Below are positions 1 through 6,915 of a DNA stretch of 20,006 bases, piece after piece; position 1 is the first letter of the stretch, and every line of letters begins with the position of its first letter. The position numbers were made by a program, and so were the translations under genes. Origin of the DNA: Actinomycetota bacterium (GTDB lineage: Bacteria; Actinomycetota; Actinomycetes; Streptosporangiales; Streptosporangiaceae); the NCBI GenBank assembly GCA_003168295.1, contig PMST01000530.1:1-20006 (forward strand). The letters run 5' to 3'. The notes under the pieces were generated by a model. The model was not told the DNA's origin. It did not search any database and was given only the letters and a program-made list of their open reading frames with translations.

Positions 1-1
1 G

Positions 2-1102
2 GGCGCGTTCGGCGCGCTGCTGGCCCCGTCCGCGCTGGCCCTGCTCGCCACCACCTTCACCGACACCCGCGAGCGCGGCAAGGCGCTCGGCATCTTCACC
101 GCGATCGCCGGCGGGGGAGGAGCGATCGGCCTGATCCTCGGCGGCGTCCTGACCGAGTACCTGTCCTGGCGCTGGTGCCTGTACGTCAACGTGGCCTTTG
201 CCGCCGTCGCCCTGGCCGCGGCCGTCCCGCTGATCACCAACCAGCCGCGCAACCCCGGGGCCAGGCTCGACGTGCCCGGCAGCCTGCTGGCCGCCGGCGG
301 CCTCGTCGCCATCGTGTACGGCTTCAGCCAGGCCGCCGCGAGCGGCTGGGGCAGCGCGTGGACCGCCGGGCCGATCGCGGCCGGCGTCGTCCTGCTGGCT
401 GTCTTCGTCCTGGTCGAGCGCCGGGTCGCCCGCCCGCTGGTACCGCTGGGCATCATCGCCGACCGCACCCGCGGCACCGCCTACCTCGGGGCGGTCATCG
501 CCGGGATCGGCCTGATCGGCACCTTCCTGCTGGTCACCTACTACCTGCAGGGCGTGCTTGGGTTCTCCCCGCTGCGCGCCGGGCTGGCCTTCCTGCCGTT
601 CGTGGGCGGGGTCGTGGTCGCGGCCAACTTCGTCAGCAACGTGGGCCTGGAGCGGTTCGGTCCCCGGGTCATTGTCCCGGCCGGAATGATCCTGGCGGCC
701 GGGGCGGCCGCCTTGCTGACCGGGATCGGCGTCCACGGCGGTTACGGCACCCGGGTGGCTCCGGCGCTGGTGCTCATCGGGCTCGGCATCGGCTGCATCG
801 TGACGGCGGCCTTCAGCCTGGGCCCGGCCGGCGCCCGCCCGGCCGACAGCGGCGTGGCGGCCGCGCTGGTGAACAGCAGCAACCAGATCGGCGGCTCGCT
901 GGGCGCCGCCCTGCTCAACACGATCGCCGCGAGCGCGGCCGCGGACTACCTGGCCCGGCACGCGCAGCGGGTCAGCCTGCAGGACGCCACGGTGCACGGC
1001 GACGTCACCGCGTTCACCTTCCTGATCGTCCTGTTCGCGGCCGGTGCCGTCGTCACGGCGCTGCTCTACCCGCGCCGGGCACCGGCCGGAGCAGCTAACT
1101 GA
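2..1102 (+). CDS. MFS drug/proton antiporter, DHA2 (EmrB/QacA) type, 5'-truncated by window edge
   Basis: This is the C-terminal part of a major facilitator exporter, an integral membrane protein expected to expel toxic compounds using the proton gradient. The frame is already open at base 2, so the start lies outside the window and about 366 residues are visible. The first visible residues read GAFGALLAPSALALLATTF, then DTRERGKALG and GGVLTEYLSWRWCLYVNV. These match the TM4-TM6 region of 14-helix DHA2 transporters, with the conserved W-R-W after helix 6. Repeated hydrophobic segments follow to the C-terminus, and the gene ends at a TGA at 1100-1102. The substrate cannot be read from the sequence. 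The family call is strong; drug specificity is unknown. No co-directional partner is coupled to it. Confidence 0.9.
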   Translation, partial: GAFGALLAPSALALLATTFTDTRERGKALGIFTAIAGGGGAIGLILGGVLTEYLSWRWCLYVNVAFAAVALAAAVPLITNQPRNPGARLDVPGSLLAAGGLVAIVYGFSQAAASGWGSAWTAGPIAAGVVLLAVFVLVERRVARPLVPLGIIADRTRGTAYLGAVIAGIGLIGTFLLVTYYLQGVLGFSPLRAGLAFLPFVGGVVVAANFVSNVGLERFGPRVIVPAGMILAAGAAALLTGIGVHGGYGTRVAPALVLIGLGIGCIVTAAFSLGPAGARPADSGVAAALVNSSNQIGGSLGAALLNTIAASAAADYLARHAQRVSLQDATVHGDVTAFTFLIVLFAAGAVVTALLYPRRAPAGAAN

Positions 1103-1105
1103 AAC

Positions 1106-1120
1106 CCCACCTGCCGTGGG
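1106..1120 (+). terminator. short GC hairpin after the MFS gene
   Basis: CCCAC at 1106-1110 pairs with GTGGG at 1116-1120 around a 5-nt loop, starting 4 nt after the MFS stop codon. There is no T-tract, as is common for actinobacterial hairpins, so termination is only plausible. Confidence 0.3.
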
Positions 1121-1373
1121 TCACATTGACCAGCACTCGCCCGGTGAGGATGCGAACCGGCTGTGCCAGGGCTGGAACCACAGTTCGTTCGGCAAAAGAT
1201 CCTTATTCGGAACGGGCGGTGCTGCCACGGTCCGCGGCGGCCGGGAGCGACGCCCACCTCGACGCCATCAGGCGCAGACGTGCGCGGCGAAGATCAGCCG
1301 CCCGCGTCTGGCCGCTGTCGTCGGCACAGGTTGCCGGGTGGTGACGGTGCGGGCTTGGTGCCCGGCCGGCGGC

Positions 1374-1517
1374 TTAGTCGGTTACCGCGACCGGGCCCCG
1401 GTCGCGCCGCAGCATGAGCACGACGGCGACCACGCTGGCCAGCACGATGACGGCGCTGATCGCCTTGACGTCCGTCCATGCGGGAACGAGCGGCCGAAGT
1501 CGGCGGCACCCTCCAGA
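1374..1517 (-). pseudogene. possible C-terminal remnant of a membrane protein
   Basis: On the minus strand the frame ending in a TAA at 1376-1374 is open back to a TGA at 1520-1518. It reads ...VPAWTDVKAISAVIVLASVV followed by AVVLMLRRDRGPVAVTD and the stop. This looks like a single transmembrane helix followed by an RR-rich cytoplasmic tail, as at the end of many transporters. There is no ATG at the beginning of the frame and no obvious ribosome-binding site. The neighbouring minus-strand frame upstream (about 1490-1560) could be its continuation after a frameshift, but I could not link it to a family. It may equally be a chance open frame in G+C-rich DNA. Confidence 0.25.
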
Positions 1518-1606
1518 TCACCCGCGACCAGACGGGATCCCAGGTCCGCGCGCCCTGCCCCTCGGCTGATCCAGGCCGGCCGGTCCGGTGCTCCCACCCC
1601 AGCCGG

Positions 1607-1642
1607 GGTGACGTAGTGGTGTGCCGGTGACGTAGTGGTGTG
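1607..1642. repeat. tandem 17-bp direct repeat
   Basis: GGTGACGTAGTGGTGTG occurs at 1607-1623 and again, identically, at 1626-1642, a period of 19 bp with a 2-bp spacer. It abuts the inverted repeat at 1641-1686 and lies about 190 bp upstream of the oxidoreductase start, so it could be a regulator-binding array or a small local duplication. Confidence 0.8.
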
Positions 1643-1686
1643 GTTGCGGCAACCTACACATAAGACTGTTTACGTTGCCACAACCA
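1641..1686. promoter_or_regulatory. inverted repeat upstream of the oxidoreductase, operator-like
   Basis: TGGTTGCGGCAAC at 1641-1653 is the reverse complement, with one mismatch, of GTTGCCACAACCA at 1674-1686. The 20-bp centre is A+T-rich and contains more partial pairing. It sits in the only low-G+C part of the spacer. This could be the operator of a dimeric repressor for the downstream gene, or a hairpin in its leader. No divergent regulator gene is present next to it. Confidence 0.45.
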
Positions 1687-1832
1687 TACAAATCGGACTG
1701 AGGCGTACGGGGTGAGAATACATTTGTGGGGTAGCCCTGCCCGCGCGTGGCGCCGAGCTCGGGCCCGGCACGCGAGGCTGGCAGACTGTCGTGCGCGCCG
1801 CAACCGCGACACCTGAGTCGAGATCGGAGCGA

Positions 1833-2744
1833 ATGTTGAAGGCAGTCCGTTTCAGCCAGTTCGGCGGCCCGGAGGTCCTCGAAATCGTGGATCTCCCCGA
1901 TCCGCATCCGGGTCCCGGTCAGGTCCGGATCGCGGTGCGCGCGGCCGGCGTCAACCCGAGCGACTGGAAGAAGCGCAAGGGCCTGATGGACGCCGAGCTC
2001 CCGCAGACCCTGGGCTACGAGGCGGCGGGCGTCGTCGACGAGCTCGGCGCGGGCGTCGCGGATGTGGCCGTCGGCGATCGCGTGTTCGGCTTCTCCGCCG
2101 AGGGGGCGGCCCAGGCCGAGCTGGCGGTGCTGTCCTACTACGCGCCGATCCCGCCGTCGCTTGACTTCCCCGGCGCGGCGGCGCTGCCGGCCGCCATCGA
2201 GACGGCCACCCGCGCGCTCGACCAGCTCGGCGTCGGGAGCGGCGGCACGCTGCTCATCAACGGCGCCTCCGGAAGCGTCGGCAGCGCCGCGGTTCAGCTC
2301 GCCGTGATGCGCGGTGCGCGCGTGATCGGCACCGCCAGTCCGGCCAACCACACCTACCTTCGCTCGCTGGGAGCCGAGCCCGTCGGCTACGGCGAGGGCC
2401 TCGCCGGGCGGGTTCGCGCGCTCTCACCTGACGGCGTCGATCTGGCGCTCGACGTTGCCGGGAGCGGCGTCCTGCCCGAGCTCATCGAGCTCGCGGGCGG
2501 CCCGGAGCACGTCATGACGATCGCCGACTTCGGTGGCGCGCAGGAGCACGGGGTGAGGTTCAGCCGCGGGGACGCTGGCCGCGCGGTCCACGCGCTCGCC
2601 GAGATCGGCGAGCTGATCTCCTCCGGGCGCTTCTCGCTCCCGGTCACGCAGACCTTCCCGCTCGCCGAGATCGCGGCGGCGCACCGCGTCAGCGAGGACG
2701 GTCACGTGCGCGGGAAGCTCGTGCTGGTGGTCGGCCCCCGGTGA
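1833..2744 (+). CDS. NADP-dependent quinone oxidoreductase, zinc-independent MDR family
   Basis: A cytoplasmic reductase of the medium-chain dehydrogenase/reductase superfamily, expected to reduce quinones or activated double bonds with NADPH. I chose the ATG at 1833 because GGAGCG lies just in front of it and the product then begins MLKAVRFSQFGGPEVLEI, the normal N-terminus of the quinone-oxidoreductase branch. An upstream in-frame start at 1791 would add 14 unconserved residues. The protein has 303 residues. A GroES-like N-terminal half includes AAGVNPSDWKKR and GYEAAGVV. The Rossmann nucleotide-binding turn is NGASGSVG at about residues 143-150. The zinc-binding cysteines of classical alcohol dehydrogenases are absent. 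The C-terminus GHVRGKLVLVV is typical. It is monocistronic, with about 220 bp to the next gene. The true substrate is unknown. Confidence 0.88.
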   Translation: MLKAVRFSQFGGPEVLEIVDLPDPHPGPGQVRIAVRAAGVNPSDWKKRKGLMDAELPQTLGYEAAGVVDELGAGVADVAVGDRVFGFSAEGAAQAELAVLSYYAPIPPSLDFPGAAALPAAIETATRALDQLGVGSGGTLLINGASGSVGSAAVQLAVMRGARVIGTASPANHTYLRSLGAEPVGYGEGLAGRVRALSPDGVDLALDVAGSGVLPELIELAGGPEHVMTIADFGGAQEHGVRFSRGDAGRAVHALAEIGELISSGRFSLPVTQTFPLAEIAAAHRVSEDGHVRGKLVLVVGPR

Positions 2745-2966
2745 TGCTTTGCGCGGTACGCATGGCGGCTCGGCCGGCCTGGCCTCCGTTTATAGCTCAG
2801 GCCAATAGCGCGATAGCCACCTCCGCCTTTACTACCGCGAGCCAGCCGTATGGACTGGCGAATGAGGGAACATAATCCGCCCCCAGCCGGGCCATAGAAG
2901 GACACCCGAAATACCGCCACCAAGTACTCATGCGGCCCAGCCGTAGGGTGAGAAGGGCGAAAAGCT

Positions 2967-4139
2967 ATGCCAGGCAATTTCGGTGACTTTCAAATGGGCG
3001 TCTATCTCGATGCCGTGAATGGCGTCAACTCCCGGTACCCGTTCGACTCTGAGTCGATCGAGCGGAAGGCGTCCGAGGCGCTTCCCGACTGGGTATATCG
3101 ATATGTTTCGGCGGCCGCCGGGGATGGGCGGACTCAGCGCGCCAACATCGCCGCATATTCACGCTACGGAATCATTCCCCGGATGATGGTCAGCCCGCCC
3201 GAACGTGACCTGTCGATTACGTTGTTCGGTCAGCATTTCGACACTCCGGTCTTTATGTGCCCCATCGGCTTGATCGGCTTGTGCGCGCCTGACTTCCAGG
3301 GAGATGTAGCCGCAGCCCAGGCATCGGCCGCCACCGGCGTGCCGTTCACGCTCTCGACGTTCGCCCAAGTTCCGATGGAGCAGGTCAAACCGCACACCGG
3401 AGCCACGCCGGGTTTCTTCCAGCTGTATCTGCCCAATGACCGGGAACTGGCGGCCAGCCTCATCAATCGTGCTGAGACCAGCGGCTATTCTGCCTTGATC
3501 CTGACCGTCGACTCCTGGGCTCTTGGTTACCGGCCACTTGATCTGCAGTGGGGCAACTTCCCGCAGTTCCGCGGCTTCTGCATGGAGAACTACTACTCTG
3601 ACGAGAACTTCACCAAACACCTCGCCAAGCCGCCGCACGAAGACCAGCCTGCCGCCTTGCAGCACTATGGGAAGATCTTTCAGCATCCGGTGTCGTGGGA
3701 AGATCTCCGCTGGATCCGGTCGCAGGCCAATCTTCCGGTCGCGGTAAAAGGGATTCAGCACCCAGATGACGCCCGCATGGCGATCGATAATGGCGCCGAC
3801 GTACTGTACTGCACCAATCACGGCGGTCGACAGGCGAATTCGGGAATCTCGACGCTTGAGCTCTTGCCCGGCATCTTGGCGGCGGCGGGCTCGACCCCGG
3901 TCATGTTCGACGGCGGGGTGCGGGACGCGACGGATGTCGTTATCGCACTGGCGATGGGCGCTACCGCCGTCGGCATCGGCAGGCCATACGCTTACGCGCT
4001 GTCCTATGGCGGCGCCGAAAGCCTGACCCACTTCTTGAAGTCGTTTCTCGCCGAACTTGACCTGTGCCTGGCGGTCTGCGGCTTCAAGGACATCGCCAGT
4101 CTCAAGGAAGCCGGCTGCGAACAGGTCACGACCTCATGA
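2967..4139 (+). CDS. FMN-dependent alpha-hydroxy-acid oxidizing enzyme, lactate 2-monooxygenase-like
   Basis: A soluble flavoenzyme of the L-lactate dehydrogenase/glycolate oxidase family. The closest relative I recognise is mycobacterial lactate 2-monooxygenase, which converts L-lactate and O2 to acetate, CO2 and water. Its 390 residues match that enzyme (about 394). Alignable active-site parts are Tyr46 in YVSAAAGD, the FMN-contacting Lys261 in VKGIQHPDDAR, the catalytic base His285 and substrate-binding Arg288 in TNHGGRQAN, and MFDGGVR and GATAVGIGRPYA near the end. The stretch TQRAN after the Tyr is also shared with lactate monooxygenase. A purine-rich GAGAAGGGCG precedes the ATG. The gene is about 57-60% G+C in sampled stretches against roughly 70% in its neighbours, suggesting acquisition by transfer. 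Its stop overlaps the next start (ATGA). Oxidase or dehydrogenase activity on another hydroxy acid is possible. Confidence 0.85.
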   Translation: MPGNFGDFQMGVYLDAVNGVNSRYPFDSESIERKASEALPDWVYRYVSAAAGDGRTQRANIAAYSRYGIIPRMMVSPPERDLSITLFGQHFDTPVFMCPIGLIGLCAPDFQGDVAAAQASAATGVPFTLSTFAQVPMEQVKPHTGATPGFFQLYLPNDRELAASLINRAETSGYSALILTVDSWALGYRPLDLQWGNFPQFRGFCMENYYSDENFTKHLAKPPHEDQPAALQHYGKIFQHPVSWEDLRWIRSQANLPVAVKGIQHPDDARMAIDNGADVLYCTNHGGRQANSGISTLELLPGILAAAGSTPVMFDGGVRDATDVVIALAMGATAVGIGRPYAYALSYGGAESLTHFLKSFLAELDLCLAVCGFKDIASLKEAGCEQVTTS

Positions 4140-4552
4140 GCACCGACCACGACCACACCATCGCCACCGCCACCGTGATAAGTGAGGAGAAGCCGTACGG
4201 CGTCCGCATCGACGCGGGGGGCCACGAGTTGCGCGGCGACGAACCGGTTGACCACGGCGGGGCGGACAGCGGTCCGGCTCCGTTCGGCCTGCTGCTGTCC
4301 GGGCTCGGTGCCTGCACCGCGATCACCCTCCGGATGTACGCCGAACGTCAGGGCTGGCCGCTGGCCGGGGTGGACGTCGAGCTGACCTACGTCGTCATGG
4401 ACCGGAACACCAGGTGGATCGACCGGCTGATCACCCTGCACGGCGTCGACGAAGACCAGCGCGCGAAGCTGGCCGAGATCGCGGAGAAGACCCCGGTCAC
4501 CAGGGCGGTCCGGGCGGGAACCGAGATCCGTACCACTCTTGAGGCGGCCTGA
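4136..4552 (+). CDS. OsmC-like protein lacking the second redox cysteine
   Basis: A small cytoplasmic protein of the OsmC/Ohr fold, 138 residues, the family that reduces organic or fatty-acid hydroperoxides. The ATG at 4136 overlaps the stop of the flavoenzyme gene as ATGA, so the two are translationally coupled; longer in-frame starts run into the upstream gene. The core signature is GPAPFGLLLSGLGACTAITL with the peroxidatic-type Cys60. The second site, normally Cys-Pro-Val in OsmC/Ohr, reads KTPVTRAV with Thr119. A two-cysteine peroxidase cycle within one chain is therefore not possible. I believe a related branch with TPVT exists, but its substrate is not established. Encoded between an O2-consuming flavoenzyme and a disulfide-reductase-like protein, it may serve in peroxide or thiol handling; that is inference. 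Confidence 0.85.
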   Translation: MSTDHDHTIATATVISEEKPYGVRIDAGGHELRGDEPVDHGGADSGPAPFGLLLSGLGACTAITLRMYAERQGWPLAGVDVELTYVVMDRNTRWIDRLITLHGVDEDQRAKLAEIAEKTPVTRAVRAGTEIRTTLEAA

Positions 4553-4605
4553 CCGGTGCCGACGTGCGCGGCGCCGCGGCCCGGTCGATGGCGTGCCCTC
4601 ATCCG

Positions 4606-6018
4606 ATGACCGAGCGGATTGTTGTCATCGGGGCGGATGCGGCCGGGATGAGCGCGGCCGCGCAGGCCAAGCGGATCGCGGGCGATACGGTCCAGGTCGT
4701 CGCGTTCGAGCGTGGCGCGTACACCTCCTACTCTGCCTGCGGCATCCCGTACTGGATGGCCGGTGACGTCGAGGGGCCGGAGCGTCTGGTGGCCCGTTCG
4801 CCGGAGGCGCACCGGCGCAACGGCATCGACCTTCGGATGCGAACCGAGGTGGAGGAGATCGACCTGGAGGCCGGGCGGGTGTCTGCTCGTGACCTTGCCG
4901 CCGGGCGGTCGTACCGCGAGGGCTTCGACTCCCTGGTCATCGCCACCGGCGCGGTCCCGGTGCGGCCGCCGCTGCCCGGTGCGGATGCGGCCGGCGTCTT
5001 CGGCGTGCAGACTCTCGACGACGGTGCCGTGCTGTTGGCGGATCTCGATCGCGCGCAACCCCGGCGGGCCGTCGTGATCGGCGGCGGGTACATCGGCGTA
5101 GAAATGGCCGAGGCACTTGTGCGACGCGGCGTCGCGGTGACCGTCGTTGATCAGGCGGCGCAGCCGATGACCACACTCGACCCGGACATGGGGGCGATAG
5201 TGCACCGGGCCATGGAGGATCTCGGCATCGAGGTGCGGGCCGGCACTGCCGTCATCGGATTCGAGACCGGCAGCGACCGCCGGGTCCGCTCGGTGGTGAC
5301 CGTCGACGGCTCGATTCCGGCCGATGTGGTCGTCCTCGGCCTGGGGGTACGGCCAAACGCCGCGCTGGGACAAAGGGCCGGCCTGCCGCTGGGGAATCAC
5401 GGCGGCCTGCGCACCAACCTGCAGATGCAGGTCCTCGGCCACGACAACGTCTGGGCCGGCGGCGACTGCGTGGAGGTCCTCCACCTGGTCTCCGGCCAGT
5501 ACCAGCATGTACCGCTCGGCACCCACGCCAACAAGCAAGGCCGAGTCATCGGGCACAATCTGGCCGGCTCCTACGCCACATTTCCCGGAGTGATCGGCAC
5601 CGCGGTAAGCAAGGTGTGTCGTCTGGAGATCGCCCGGACCGGGCTGCGCGAGCGCGACGCCAAGCGCGCCGGGTTCGCGTACGTGACCGTCACCGTGCGG
5701 TCCGGCACCAAGGCCGCTTACTTCCCGGGCACCCAGCAGATGACCGTCAAGATGATGGCCGAACGCCGCAGCGGCCGCCTGCTGGGAGTGCAGATTGTCG
5801 GCTACGGGGGATCGGCCAAGCGGATCGACACCGCTGCGACGGCGCTGTGGAACCGCATGACGGTCGAGGAGATGACCGCCCTGGACCTCGCCTACGCTCC
5901 GCCGTTCTCGCCGGTATGGGATCCGATCCTGGTGGCGTCGCGGCAGGCCGCCGCGGCCGTGCGCCAGACTGGAGCAGACGACAGGCGCATGACCTTCAGG
6001 ACGGTGAGTCCGCCGTGA
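4606..6018 (+). CDS. FAD-dependent pyridine nucleotide-disulfide oxidoreductase, CoA-disulfide reductase/NADH oxidase-like
   Basis: A cytoplasmic flavoprotein of the single-cysteine branch of the disulfide reductase superfamily (CoA-disulfide reductase, NADH oxidase/peroxidase). The ATG at 4606 gives 470 residues and puts the FAD motif VVIGADAAGMSAAAQAKR at the N-terminus, as in relatives. In-frame GTG 4564 and ATG 4588 are alternatives, and none has a clear ribosome-binding site. The active cysteine is Cys45 in SYSACGIPYW. The NAD(P)-binding turn is IGGGYIG at about 158-164, and the second FAD motif is WAGGDC near 284-288. The dimerisation domain ends with AYAPPFSPVWDP, typical of the CoA-disulfide reductase group. 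It lies about 50 bp after the OsmC-like gene and its TGA overlaps the next GTG, so it belongs to the same operon. CoA, another low-molecular thiol disulfide, or O2 could be the acceptor. Confidence 0.88.
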   Translation: MTERIVVIGADAAGMSAAAQAKRIAGDTVQVVAFERGAYTSYSACGIPYWMAGDVEGPERLVARSPEAHRRNGIDLRMRTEVEEIDLEAGRVSARDLAAGRSYREGFDSLVIATGAVPVRPPLPGADAAGVFGVQTLDDGAVLLADLDRAQPRRAVVIGGGYIGVEMAEALVRRGVAVTVVDQAAQPMTTLDPDMGAIVHRAMEDLGIEVRAGTAVIGFETGSDRRVRSVVTVDGSIPADVVVLGLGVRPNAALGQRAGLPLGNHGGLRTNLQMQVLGHDNVWAGGDCVEVLHLVSGQYQHVPLGTHANKQGRVIGHNLAGSYATFPGVIGTAVSKVCRLEIARTGLRERDAKRAGFAYVTVTVRSGTKAAYFPGTQQMTVKMMAERRSGRLLGVQIVGYGGSAKRIDTAATALWNRMTVEEMTALDLAYAPPFSPVWDPILVASRQAAAAVRQTGADDRRMTFRTVSPP

Positions 6019-6314
6019 GCTTCAACCAGATGATCGTCGACCAGCTGCAGCCGGAGATCGCCGGTTCCGCGGTAATCCTCGGCGAGGTCCACGTCGGCGC
6101 CGGCGCGATCCTGGCGCAGGGCCTGGTCGCGCGCTCGCACGGCGCCACGGTGAGCATCGGCAACTACTCGGCCATCTTGGAGAACGGGGTAGTGATAGGC
6201 ACCCGTACCCATCCGGTCCGGGTGGGACAGCGCACCGTCTTCGGTCACCGGGCCACCATCGTCGGCGCCACCATCGGCGACTTGTGCGCCACCCTGCGCA
6301 GGGTCCAACGGTGA
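6015..6314 (+). CDS. left-handed beta-helix (gamma-carbonic-anhydrase-like) protein, apparently truncated
   Basis: The GTG at 6015 overlaps the stop of the flavoprotein gene (GTGA), so the gene is translationally coupled. The 99-residue product is built of hexapeptide-like turns, for example AVILGEVHVGAGAILAQG, VSIGNYSAILENGVVIG, RVGQRTVFGHRATIVG and ATIGD. This is the left-handed beta-helix of gamma-class carbonic anhydrases and acyltransferases. Full-length relatives have about 170-250 residues and more coils. Here the repeat pattern stops at GDLCATLRRVQR, a non-helical tail, which suggests a frameshift or 3' deletion after the Asp-Leu-Cys. The next 90 bases show no further coils in any frame. 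Only one histidine of a possible zinc site (FGHR) is obvious, so activity is doubtful. If functional, it could act as a trimeric scaffold or partner of the operon enzymes. Confidence 0.65.
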   Translation: MSFNQMIVDQLQPEIAGSAVILGEVHVGAGAILAQGLVARSHGATVSIGNYSAILENGVVIGTRTHPVRVGQRTVFGHRATIVGATIGDLCATLRRVQR

Positions 6315-6343
6315 TCGCACGGCCGCGAGCTCCGGCAAAAGGT

Positions 6344-6388
6344 ACACCGGTGTCCCGCGCCCGGTTCCGGAGCGCAGGACACCGGTGT
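6344..6388. terminator. bidirectional hairpin between convergent genes
   Basis: ACACCGGTGTCC at 6344-6355 is perfectly complementary to GGACACCGGTGT at 6377-6388. After one mismatch, four more pairs (6357-6360 with 6372-6375) extend the stem. It lies between the end of the redox operon and the end of the convergent secreted-protein gene. No clear U-run follows on either strand. A shared terminator is the simplest reading. Each arm also contains the palindrome ACACCGGTGT, so a protein-binding role is possible. Confidence 0.65.
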
Positions 6389-6399
6389 GCTGCTGGCGT

Positions 6400-6915
6400 T
6401 TAGTATTTACGCTTGCAGCTAGATTTGATCACGACGGGTACAGTCTCGGTCTGCTTGGTGGTGCCGTCGCTGACCCACAAGGTGATGTTGAACGACGAGT
6501 TCAGCTGAAGGCCGGCCGGGATGGCCGTATTGGCGTAGGCCTCAGCGAAGTCCTGCGGGGTTGCGGTAACGGTGAAGGGTCCGGTTCCGTTGCTGGAGCC
6601 CGGCGGCATGGGAGCCGGGCCGGTGGAGAGGAAGGCGTACGGCGAGCTTGCGAAGTAGTAGATGAGGTCGCTATACGAGGCGCCGGCCGGCAGGCCGGAC
6701 GCGCCGAAGGTCAGCGGGCTCGACCAGCTCCCGTTCAGGTTGATCTCCAGGGGGTTCGATCCCCCGGCGGTGGTGTAGCAGACGGGATTGCCGGCGAACT
6801 CATTGGTGAGCTGCCAGCTGGAGCTGGCTGAGGCCGGGGTGGCCAGCGCCAGCGCCAGCGTGGCGATGGCGGCAGAAGCCAGGAGGGCCGCTGCACGCCA
6901 GGGTCTGGATGTCAT
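6400..6915 (-). CDS. small secreted protein of unknown function
   Basis: The 171-residue product starts at an ATG (6915-6913) preceded by a strong AAGGAGA on the minus strand. It begins MTSRPWRAAALLASAAIATL and continues through LALATPASA, a classical Sec signal peptide with probable cleavage after ASA near residue 30. The mature chain of about 140 residues is Ser/Thr/Gly/Pro-rich and looks all-beta, with segments such as YSDLIYYFASSPYAF and FNITLWVSD. It holds only two cysteines, Cys46 and Cys167, spaced to tie both ends by a disulfide. The tail is KSSCKRKY. I do not recognise a family with confidence. It stands alone, convergent to the redox operon, and is presumably an exported wall-associated or soluble protein. 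Confidence 0.85.
   Translation of the reverse strand: MTSRPWRAAALLASAAIATLALALATPASASSSWQLTNEFAGNPVCYTTAGGSNPLEINLNGSWSSPLTFGASGLPAGASYSDLIYYFASSPYAFLSTGPAPMPPGSSNGTGPFTVTATPQDFAEAYANTAIPAGLQLNSSFNITLWVSDGTTKQTETVPVVIKSSCKRKY

Larger units (their letters stand above)
1103..1832. other. gene-poor spacer between MFS exporter and oxidoreductase
   Basis: This stretch of about 730 bases has no convincing intact gene. Short open frames on both strands lack family signatures. It contains a possible membrane-protein remnant on the minus strand (1374-1517), then a tandem repeat and an inverted repeat (1607-1686) close to the next gene. The right end, from about 1640 to 1730, is clearly richer in A+T than its surroundings, as expected of a promoter or operator region. 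Confidence 0.6.

Noticed and set aside
1518..2351. 277-codon minus-strand open frame over the oxidoreductase gene
   Set aside because: It is antisense to a clear MDR reductase, with a low-complexity translation and no family signature.
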